A program made the translations under genes and the position numbers. The notes under the pieces are model-generated. The model was not told the origin of the DNA, did not search any database, and was given only the letters and a program-made list of their open reading frames with translations. A stretch of 64,000 nucleotides of DNA from Symbiodinium natans (Eukaryota > Sar > Dinophyceae > Suessiales > Symbiodiniaceae), in assembly GCA_905221605.1 (NCBI GenBank), contig CAJNDS010002790.1, positions 536,368 to 600,367 of the forward strand, read 5' to 3'. Of this stretch, positions 35,001 through 46,300 are shown piece by piece; position 1 is the stretch's first letter; every line of letters starts with the position of its first letter.

Positions 35001-37342
35001 ATGTACATCAAATCAGCACCCCATGGAATTAACTTGACCTCTTTGTGCTAGAAGAGGGTTAAGAAGGGTTCCCGTTCTAAATATTAATGCCCTAAATTAA
35101 AGCCTGAACCCTAACCCTAAAACTCAAAACTCCAAAGCCCTAAACCCTAAACCCCTAAACCCCTTGACCCTAAACCCCAAAACCCTTAACCCTTCTAAAT
35201 ATTAAGGCCCCTATGTTAAATCCAAAACCCAGACCCTAACCCCCTGACCCCCGAACCCTAAACACTAAACCCCTAAACCCCTAAACCCCTAAGCCCATAA
35301 ACCCCCAAACCCCTAAACCCTAAACCCTAAACCCTAACCCCTAAACCCTAAACCCTGAACCCCTAAACCCCTAAAACCCTAAAGCCTAAACCCTAAACCC
35401 TAAACCCCTAAACCCCTAAACCCCTAAACCCTAAACCCTAAACCCCCCCAAACCCCCAAAAACTCCCCCAGAGGCTCCAGGAACTGCTCCCCTGAACCCT
35501 GAACCCTGAACCCTAAACCCTAAACCCTAAACCCTAAACCCTAAACCCCCCAAACCCCCAAACAGAGGCTCCAGGAACTGCTCCCAGATCCGATCCGCGG
35601 CAGCCCCCCCGAGCCCTGCGGCGGGGCCCTGCATCGCCTTTCGGGTTTAGGGTTTAGGGTTTAGGGTTTAGGGTTTAGGGTTTAGGGTTTAGGGTTTAGG
35701 GTTTAGGGTTTAGGGTGCAGGGTTTAGGGTTTAGGGTGCAGGGTTTAGGGTTTAGGGTTTAGGGTTTAGGGTTTAGGGTTTAGGGTTTGGGGTTTAGGGT
35801 TTAGGGTTTAGGGTTTAGGGTGCAGGGTTTGGGGTTGAGGGGTTTGGGGTTTATTATTTGGGGTTTGGGGGTTTGGGGTTTGGGGTTTGGGGTTTGGGGT
35901 TTAGGGTTTAGGGTTTAGGGTTTAGGGTTTGGGGTTTGGGGTTTGGGGTTTGGGGTTTAGGGTTTAGGGTTTAGGGTTTAGGGTTTAGGGTTTAGGGTGC
36001 AGGGTTTGGGGGCCTCGGGTTCCAAAGAGCCTGGGGCTGAGGGAGGCTTAGAGTTGTTTTCGATTCTTCGGCGAGGAGGCGGGGGGCTTAGAATTCAGGA
36101 TTTTGGGTGGGGCTGAAAGGTGAGAAATTTGGGGTTTGGGGTTGGGATCTAGGGTTACCCTAAACCCTAAACCCTAAACCCCAAACTCGCGCTCAGCCTT
36201 GCACACGTTTACCTGGGGTCGTTGCTGCAACCCTAGGAGGGGTCAGAAGGGTTTTGCTAAACCTCTGGGGCTTAGGGGTTAGAGTTTAGGGTTGGGGGTT
36301 AGGGTTTATAGGGTTTAGGGTTCAGGGTTTCAGAACCACCGAAAAAACCACCCGAGACCACCCAAAAACCCTCAAATGACATGTCAGTGAAGCCTTAGAT
36401 CCCGAAATTGCTGTCAACGCCCCACCCCGCCCCCAAACCCCCGAAAAAATCCTGAAAACTCCTAAGCACCTCTTTAAACAAGCCTTCCCCCAAGCCCTAC
36501 AGCCCTTTACGAAAACCCTCCGCCTAAACCCTAAAACCCACCCCAAACCTCGAACCTCAAACCATGTCATTAAACCCTTTAACTAAGGTGTTTACAGGGT
36601 TAACAAAAAAAAACGCGAAAAAAAAAAAAAAAAAAACTAAACCCTACAACGACCATACCCTCTACCGAAAAGCCCCCCAAAGCCCTGGACGCTGCAAACG
36701 TGCTGGAAGCCTTCAGGGCCTCTCGCAACAGCCGCACCTGCACAGGAGATGAAAATAAGGCGCCTACTACGTGAAGGTTCCTGGGGGCATGTCAGGGGTT
36801 TAGGGTTTGGGGTTAGGGTCTTGGGCTGTAAGTACCTTGCATAAGCTCCAAGGTCTAACATCAGCTGCCTGACTTAGACTCTACTTACCAACAGCTTTTG
36901 TGCACTCTGCATACGGACTACAGGGCAACTCGCACGAATCCTCATCCTAAACCCCAGATCCTAAGGACACCCCGGTGTTTGGAGCTTGGGGTCGAGGGGT
37001 TGAGTGTGAGGCAGCAGCCGTTCATGCTTCGCGCTGCCCGCCAGTCGTTCGAACTCTCCTTAGGGTTTTAGGGTTTAGGGTTTAGGGATGTTTAGGGTTT
37101 AGGGCCCGACACCCCACATTCAAAAATTCCCCCCTAAACCCTGAAGCTCTTGAAAGCCGAGAAACGCCGAGCCCGAAACCCCACATGCCCGGAGAAAGCC
37201 CCAAAAACTTCCAAATCCGAAGCCCCGAAACTGCACCCACAAGAGCCCGTTTCCCCGAACTGACCTTGACACTGACACCCCAAAAGTAACTCACAGCACC
37301 CTGTAACATGCCAAAACAAACACCCACACACACATACAATAG

Positions 37343-37374
<32 letters not shown>

Positions 37375-40300
37375 ATGAAAATGTCAAAGTCCAAAAAATG
37401 AAGAGGTACCCTCAAGGCAGGCACATGTAGTGGCTAGACCCTAGACCCTGAGCTTGGGATGTTTTTCCCTAGTACTAGCGTAAAAGGAGGAGCACATCCC
37501 AACCCTGAACCCTTAAGAGCCTAAACCCTGAACACTGAACCCTGTACCCTGAACCCTAAACCCTGAACCCTGAACTCTAAACCCTAAACCCGAAACTCTA
37601 AACTCTAAACCCTAAACTGAACCCTGAAACTCTAAAAACGCTCAGGTGGCCTGGTCTTCAACGCCAAAGTTGTTGAAGGCCAGCAGGGCCACGCCCGCAA
37701 CAGGCTGGGCGCGCTCCTCGGTTTCGGTTTTACTGTTTAGGGTTTGGGGTGTGGGGTTTAGGGTTTAGGGTCAGGGTGTAGCCCTAAGGCTGCAAAATAG
37801 ACCAAAGTAGGTATGACCTACAGACTTTAGACCCCCCATGTAGGTATTATTGGTATGCTTGGAGCCTTAGGGTAGGGGTTCAGGGGCTCAGAGTTGCGGA
37901 GTTATTGCAGGGCCTACAGTTAAAGTTTGAGGGTTGAGGGTTTAGGGTTTAGGGTCTAGGGTCTAGGGTTTAGGGTTTAGGGTTAGTTTAGGGTTAGTTT
38001 AGGGTTAGTTTAGGGTTAGTTTAGGGTTTAGGGATTGGGGTTTAGGGTTTGGGGTGTTTGGGCTTCGTTGGGGCATGGGGCTTTGATTATCGAATGTGGG
38101 TTTGTCTGGCGGCGTCAGAGGCTGCCCCAAAACATACAAATCTAAACCTTAAAACCCTGAACCCTGAACCCTGAAGCCTGAACCCTAAACCTGAACCCTG
38201 GACCCTGAACCTGAACCCTAAACCCTAAACCCTGAACCCTAAACCCTAAACCCTCAACCCTGAACCCTAAGCAAAAAACCCTACGAAGGCCCAGAGTAGG
38301 CCCGTATTCCCTTTTTATTGGCTTAGGTTCCCTTATGGAGCCTCTTGGGGAGTTTGGGGGTTTAGGATCTAGGGTTTAGGGCTTAGGGTTTAGGGTTTAG
38401 GGTTTAGGGTTTAGGGTTTAGGGTTTAGGGTTTAGGGTTTAGGGTTTAGGATCTCAGGGCTTCGGGTTCAGGGTTTTAGGGGTGGTTTCGGGTTTAGGGT
38501 TTAGGGTTTAGGGTTCAGGGTTTGGGCCTTAGGGCTTAGACACCTTGGAGCTGATGAGGGGCTCCCTGCATGCCCCTGGGTCCCCTACCTGGCAGCGAAG
38601 GAGGACCTGGCGCTCTCTGGAGAAGCTCGGGTTCGGGGCTTTTGGGGTTTAGGGTTTGGGGTTCGGGTTATGGGGCTTGGGGTTTGCGGCTTGGCGCTGA
38701 GTTTAGGGCTTTTGGGAGAGTGAAGCTTTTGATTCTAGAGCTTAGGTAGGGCCTTTCGGGACCTGAAAGCTCTCAACAACCCTCCGACAGCAACTGAAAG
38801 CACCCCTCCTCTGACTCCGACAGCCCAAGACTCATGTGACCAGCCCTAATTGTGCCTTTAGGGTTTAGGGTCTAGGGCTGGGGTAGTCAAAGGGATAGCA
38901 TCGGAAAACATGATGAACTATCAACCCCAAACTCCTATAAGCCCATAAAGATCTAGAGCACAAACGTCCCAGCCCTAAACATCATACCCTGGAGCCAAGA
39001 ACAAACCGATCAAGCCTGCAAGCCCGAAACCCTCCAAAGCCTCAAAACCTAAAAACTGCACTGTAGAACTGCAAAAGAAGATATGCAGTTCTCTGTATAA
39101 GATATCTATATATATGTATATTATACCACTCCTACGTGACCCAAAACCCCAAAACCGTAAAAAGCCTTAAACCCAGAATCACATCTCAATCCCTGAGCCG
39201 CACCTCAATCACAAGCTCCATCCACTTGAGAAAATCCAGAGAATGATGATCATCCCTACTTTAGCAACAAGTAGATAACCCTAAACCCTAAACCCTAAAC
39301 CCTAAACCCTAAACCCTAAACCCTAAACCCTAAACCCTAAACGCTGCCCCGCGCCGGCCTGGAGCTTGGCGCCAAGCGAGTGGCCCATGGCCAGCCGGGG
39401 CATGCGATCCTTTGCTTTGGGGGCAGGGTTGAGGGGTTCAGGGGTTTAGGGTTTAGTTTGGGGTTGGGGGTTTAGGGTTTTAGGGTTTTGGGGTCCGCCG
39501 ACCCTGGCGGCGTGTTGGATGGGTTTGAGGAGTCCCCCAAAACGCGCGGGGGGGGGGGTGGGGGGGGGGGGGGTGGGGGGGGGGTGGTCGGAGGGGGGGG
39601 GGGGAGGGGGTTGGGGGGGGGTGGGGGGGGGGGGTGGGGGGGTGGGGGGGTCGTTGCCCAACGTTTTTTTTCGCAAGCCAAACAGGCGGTTTTCAGCATC
39701 AGTGGGTAGGGGGCCCTCAGCACAATCCGCGTTTTTTTTTTCTTTTTTATCCTTTCTTTTATTGTTCCTTTTTCTTCTTTCTTTTTTTTTTTTTCTCTTT
39801 GCTATCTTTTTTTCTTTTCTTCCTTTTTTTTTTTCTTATTCTCTTTCTCTTTTTCTCTTTTCTGCCCCCCACCCCCCACACCCCACCAACCCCCCCCCCC
39901 CACCCCCCCCCCCCACAACCACCCCACCCCCCCACCCCCCCCACCCCCACCCCCCCCCCACCCAGCTGTCTTTTTGGCTTGAAAACGTTTCACAGAACTC
40001 TGCCGAGCAGGCTGGGATGATCTTCGAACCATGCGAGTGGGTTTAGACCTCTCAACTATGCTCCAGCGGGGTCGGCGGCTTGAGCCGGAGGCTCTTAAAT
40101 TTAGGGCTGCAGGGTTTTAGGGTGCCTTGCTTAAAAGAAAAGCGGATGAATCAGGCTGCCCTACTTCTGAATGCGGCAAACAAATGACATACTCTAGGAG
40201 AACCGGGTTTGGGGTTTGGGGTTGGGAATTTGGGGTTTTAAGGGTTACAGGTTTAGGAGTTGGGCTTAGGCTTCATAATGTAAACCCCCGGCAAAAACTC

Positions 40301-43300
40301 TGAAAGACACTGTTTAAAATGCAAAGGGCATTTGAGGCTTAAGACGAAGACCCCTTAATTTCAAGAAGTGTCCACCCTGAATTAGGACCTTAACTACGCT
40401 AAACCCCAAACCCTAAACCCAAACCCTCAACCCTAGCCCTAAACCCTAGCCCTAAACCCTAAGCCCTAAAAACCCTAGCCCTAAACCCTAGCCCTAAACC
40501 CTAAACCCTAAACCCTAAACCCTAAACCCTTAACCCTTAACCCTTAACCCTTAAACCCTAGCCCTAAACCCTAGCCCTAAACCCCTTTTACAGATGCCCG
40601 TTCAGCCCGGGGGCCGGCGCCCAGCCGTACTTCGCGGCCCCCAGGGCCAGGGCCTCCGCGAAGTCGGCGCCGGCCTCGGGGCTCAAGGGGATCATGTAGG
40701 GTTTAGGGTTTAGGGTTTAGGGGTTTGGGGTTTCGGGTTTGGGGTTTGGGGTTTGGAATTTGGGATTTGGGGTTTGGGGTTTAGGGTTTAGGGCTTGGGG
40801 TTTGGGGTTTCGGGTTTGGGGTTTAGGGCTTGCAAATTTTAGGGTTTGGGGTTTAGGGTTTAGGGTTTGGGGTTTCGGGTTTAAATTTTGGGTTTGGGGC
40901 AACTTCGGCGAACTGCCCTTTTCAAAGGTGCCCCTGAGGCGGGGGCAGTGTCGGCAAGCTCCTTGAGACCGCTTTGCGGGGGGCTAGGGTTTAGGGTTAA
41001 GGCTTTAGGGTTTAGGGTTTAGGGTTTAGGGTTGGGGCTTGAGGTTTGCCGTTTACGGCTTGGCGCGGGTTGTCCTACATTCGGTCCCCTTCGGAGAAAC
41101 TTGTCAATGCTGGAGCCATCATCAGAAAAAGCAGGATCATCCGGGGACCTTCGTTCAGGGTTCCGGCTCAGGTGGGGGGAAGGGGTGAAGCTTTGGGGGT
41201 TTTAGGGTTTGGGTTTAGGATTTAGGGCTTAGGGGTTTAGGGTTTAGGGTTTAGGGTTTGCTGTAGGGGTTTAGGGTTTAGGGTTTAGGGTTTAGGGTTT
41301 AGGGTTTAGGGTGTAGGGTTTAGGGTTTAGGGTTTCGGGTTTCGGGTTTCGGGTTTAGGGGATTTAGGGTTTAGGGTTTAAAGTTTAGGGTTTAGGGTTT
41401 AGGGTTTAGGGCGGATACCAGCACAGCTCCTGGTGATCCCGGGAGAGCTCGTACGGCGTGCAGATGACCTGTCGGTTTCATTCTGGCGGCACAAGTTTAG
41501 GTTTTAGGGTTTAGGGTTTAGGGTTTAGGGTTTAGGGTACGGGGGGCAACCGAAGGAGGACAGGGAACAAAACAGTCAACCCCAACAGAAGCCCTTGATC
41601 CCCTGGACCGACCAACACCAAACCCAGAAAGACACTTTTCCTCAGGGCGCATTGCCCAAGTTCTTGAGCCAAAAAAGATTTCCGGGTACGTTGACCCTTT
41701 CAACTCCCAACACTAACTCCTTTCTACAATACCAGCTGCAGCTCCGCACTCCCCCTGTCCTAGGATTTCCTAGGACACATTGGAGGTGCAGATCTTTAGC
41801 CAAAAAACTGCCATTTAGGCAGCAGCCAGCTGCTTGAAATGCACATTATGGTTTTACGTCATCCAGGACGAACCTTCAGCTCATTGGCCGAATCCCTTAC
41901 CGTTGAGGATATCTTCACCTCGCACTTGAAAAATTCACGTTCCAGCGGCCCGTTCCTCACCAAGGAACTCGGCATTCACCACCCAGCCATCCTTGAGGCA
42001 ATGCTTACAAAGCGTCTTAGCCCTGGGCTGTGAATATCGCAGAACATCACAGTCGCTGCTTGCGTGCATACAGTTCCCACCCACTGTTGTATACAAAGTG
42101 GCACTCGCAGGAATAACCACCACTTTCTTAACCCACAGCCTTTTATACAGCTGCCGAAAGAGGCACCATGCCAACTCCCAGAGTATAATTGCTGCCACCA
42201 AATACGCATCAAGGTCTGAATTGTTGACGAGCATTTCAATCCCTTGAGCCAGAACCATAACCGTAGATGTGTTGGCGACCTTGCACACCCCTTCTTCTGA
42301 GCAAAAGAAACCAGCAGTTGACACTTCTTCTCCACCAGTTGCCATCCCTTGCAGAGATGCAGCCACCATCATGACCGCCATTGCAAGCGAGGCCCTCTTC
42401 AAGTCAGTCCCTTGTACCAACAGTCGGAGACCCCAAAGCGCCTTTTGCTTTGCATACACCTGTCCACTCATCAATTTGGTCAACAGGTCAGCGATCATAT
42501 ACTCACCGCGAAGATGCGCTATCACCATATAACCACGGTCCACCAGAGACCTGACACCGGCTGCTCGAATTCTCAGGTGTCTTGTCCTCCAGCTTCCAGC
42601 AGGATATTGAATGATTGAGCACGTCGAAACCGAGTCTGTATACAGCACTTTTTGCAGCGATTCTTCACCTGTTCCAACCAAAGCGGCAATTATAGGGGTG
42701 CACGACTGAATCATCGTTGCTCCCTCTATGGACGCATGTAATTCAGCTTCAGCAGTACTTAAGGCCACCGTTGATTGTCTCTGCGTTGCCCACATCACTG
42801 GACAATCACCCCAAACCACTACCGCTCCTGAGTGGCTCTTTTCGTTTTCACCTGCTGCAAAGCTAGCATCCGCGTAGGACTCCACCACCTTGACGCCTCG
42901 CCCATAACGCAACACCTCATTCCTTTCTTTTTCGCATGTTGCGATTGCTCCAAACGTCAGGCCTAACGTTGGAGTTGCAGCAAGGTATCGAAATACCTCC
43001 TCAGCCTTTTTAACCACAAATCGCGGCCTTCGGGATGTCCACAAAGACAACTGGCTTGTGCAGAAAGCCAAATCAGGTCGAGTTTTGATTGCCACCCAGA
43101 GGAACTCCCCTACGGCACCTTGAGCCGCTCGCAAGGAAGGAATATCCACCTCCTCTTCTTCACCTGGAGTTTCTTTCACCATTGGCAGGTTACTACCTTT
43201 TCCAGCTTCATCAATCTGATACCCTCTTCGGTTCAGCAAATCTCTCACGAAGTCCTCCTGGTTGAGAAAGAAGCTGCCACTTCGATACCAGATTTGGACA

Positions 43301-46300
43301 CCCAAAAACTTCAGGAATCCATCACCACAGCCTGGACCACAGAACTCGGGTTCAGAAGTTTTCCACTCCTTCCTGATCTGTTCCAAGGCTTCCCGGAGCA
43401 CTGTCATAGTCCCAGCCATCAAAAAATCATCCACGTAAAGACCCATTGTCCCTACCAACTTGCTTGCACCTTCCGGCTTCTCTTGCGCCATAATAAGGAA
43501 CAGACTTGGGTCTGCATTGGACCTCTGAAAGCTCATTGCTTGTCCATCCTTTGACACCCAAGACATACCTTGAAGACGTTGGTCTCGCCACTCCACCCAT
43601 GCTGCAGGACTTTCGGCCAAACCGTACAAGGCCTTTCTCACAATCCACCGCTCCTCCTTTGTGCAAAGACCCAATTTCACCGCCGCCCTTGGGGGCTGCA
43701 CCACCACCAGACGCCCTTCTCTTTGCGCCCTATTCATCGGCGCCGTCAGAAAAGCTTTGGAAATGTCTAAACCAGCGATGATCCACACCATATATGCTGC
43801 GTGCCTCACTTGACACCTGAATGTAGTTGAATCTAAACCTGGAGCGTACAGCGAGTGACGACTGAGGGACCTCGGCCCTTCATATTCTGTAGCTGCCGTT
43901 GACGAAATAAAGTTCCCACATGCACAGATACGGGCACGTCGCCTCCCTGTCCCTTGCTTCCGGGTAAACACCACCAGACTGGGAACGTACTCAATCACCG
44001 GTGCATTAGGCTCTTCCGCCAATTTGTCCAGCTTTTCTTGGGTTGTTGGTTCCACCACCTCCAACTCTTTCACCAAAGACGTCACCTCGTCCGACAATGA
44101 TTCCCTCCACTTTTCCAGCTCTTGCATGGCTTCTTGTGTAGGGATTGTTTTTGTTTGCAGGAACTCAACCTCCTCTGCTGCCTCAAGCGCGGTATTTTCT
44201 TGTACCATTTGCTGAACTTGAGCTGCTTTGACCAAAAACTTCGAGAGCTGTTCCTCAGCCCTTTTTGCTTTAACCAGCCATTCTCTAGTCTCTGATCCTT
44301 TTTCTTCATTCGACTCATTGGCCGATCCATGGAACTCGTCCAAAATGCAACATTCCTGTTCAGCAATTAGGCGTCGAATACTCAAATGCTCCTCTAGAGC
44401 CCATTGATGCGCTTCGAACACAGCGTAGTCGACTTCCTCTGCAAGGTCGTCCAGCGAGGTCTCTTTCAACGTCATTTTTAACCACTTCCTTTTTTCGACT
44501 TCTTCAGCTTGTGGTTCTGGAAGAGGAAACTTGCATTGGAGAAGATAGCACCTATCTTTGTAGCTCAAACGCTCCATAAAAACAGGTGTGTACCCTGTCA
44601 AGGATACCCTGTTCCCTTTCCAAGGCATAGGACCATGCAGTTTTCTCGGAAAGAACGACATGAAGTTCCAGTGGATATCGACCAATTTTCCAGGTAAGAC
44701 TTTCTTCCCATAGGATTGCTCCACCACTTCAGCTCCTTCCTCTAAAACCTTTTCATCCTCAGCCCACAGCTGACCATCTTTATAGTCACCAAAGCCACAC
44801 ACATAATTGCAGCAATGCTTTTCATTGTGACTATCCCTATGCAATGACACCGGAGCATTGCACGAGATCTGAAGAGCAGAAAATTTGGCTTCAGGATTGT
44901 GGTGTCTCACGAATGATGCCAAATAACGACATAGCCATGGCCTTCGATGAGTCTCTTTTGTAATACCACACACTCCGCCATGAGTATAGTGGCCCAACAC
45001 CAGAGCTCGCGTACTTGTGCACCAATTGTTGATACCACCTCTTCGATTCACCCTCTTTGGGTATACAATCCCTTCCAAAAGCTCCTCACAGTCCACGTAA
45101 TCATACATAGACCTTTCATACATTGACTTGGCTTTTTGCTCTTCTTTTTCCAACTGTGTTCCATCCTCAGCAGTCTCACTTTTGCAGACCAAATAAGCAT
45201 TTTCATGAGGAGAACAGCAAGTCGGCCAATACTCATCACCAGGAACATTGTCCTCAACATCTGCATTTTCTTCCAGCTCCCCCAGACCCTGCATGTCATC
45301 CTCGAAAATTTCCAAGGGCGGACTCTCCCCCCGCTTGCGGAGCAAGCGCAAGGAGCCCACATGACCACGCAGTGAAGAGGCCGGGCTTTTCTCCATCAAC
45401 CGATGGCGAACTGGAGGATCGCGAGGCGGAGGCAAAGGAGGACCTTCCTCATCAGCGAACCGAAGCGCCGGTTTTTTCCCCTTGAGACGATGCTCTGGAG
45501 GAGAAGGCTCCTGTTCTTCTACCACCCCTTCCAGCTCCAATTCAGGCGGTTCCTTTATTTTGGAAAAAATCGTAGTGCAGGGAAATAATACCAGTTCATC
45601 CGGATCTTTTGCAGTCCCTTGAGCTTCCACCCAATAACCACCAGGTAGGTCATCGCATGGACCCAAAAGAAGCGCGGGCTGCGTACGATCGACCCATTGC
45701 CGACCTTTCTTTGTTCCATCCGGACCCAGCAACTCCCACGGACGACGTTTGACTTGAATCTGAGCACCAAAGGGAAGCAATGCTTTAGGATTTAACCCCA
45801 ACTCCCTTTCAGCTTTTTGCCACCGTAACATTGACCAATGGCGAGCAGCCAGTGCCCAATACGCCGGCCCGAGTCGCGCCTCCTTTAAGAGCGACCTGAC
45901 ACCACGTTTGAATAAACCCACACATGCTTCAGCGCGCCCATTTGTTTGCGGGACTCCAGGGTCACCAGTGGTCCTATATATCAGACGAGTTTCACAAAAG
46001 GACCGGAAGCGTGCATTGACAAACTCCCCCGCTCGATCTGAGTGGATTCTCAACACCGGATACCCATGTCTCTGCAAGCGCACCATCATTCTTTGAACTG
46101 CCGACAAAACAGTTGTTTGCTGTTTGTCCACAATCGGCTCCACCATAACGAAGTTGATCATACGGACAGGTTGGGTCAAGTGGTCCTTCAGTTCCTTCCA
46201 GGATTTTTCAGAAGCTTGGATTTTCAACACCTCTGCCTCCAGAACTGGCGCAGGTTCCACCGGCGCAGAGTCTTCCTCCTCGAAGTTAGCGACTGCATCG

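Larger units (their letters stand above)
26871..35050 (-). mobile_element. Two-ORF terminal-repeat element without recognisable pol genes
   Basis: A 321-bp direct repeat (27250-27570 and 34730-35050), which I read as identical, flanks two long minus-strand frames. The left copy probably extends to about 26871, where CTATCACGGGATAG forms a palindrome. The right copy is cut by 100 N. On the element strand a G-run (GGGGGGTGTT) precedes the 3' repeat, like a polypurine tract. No RT, integrase, protease or transposase motif was found, so it is either non-autonomous or a new type. The hexamer GGATAG is dense throughout. No target duplication could be identified. It lies in the intron between host exons 17 and 18. 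Confidence 0.75.

Noticed and set aside
38535-38645. Plus- or minus-strand exon near 38.6 kb
   Set aside because: Both strands are open with possible splice sites and neither fits the phase chain.
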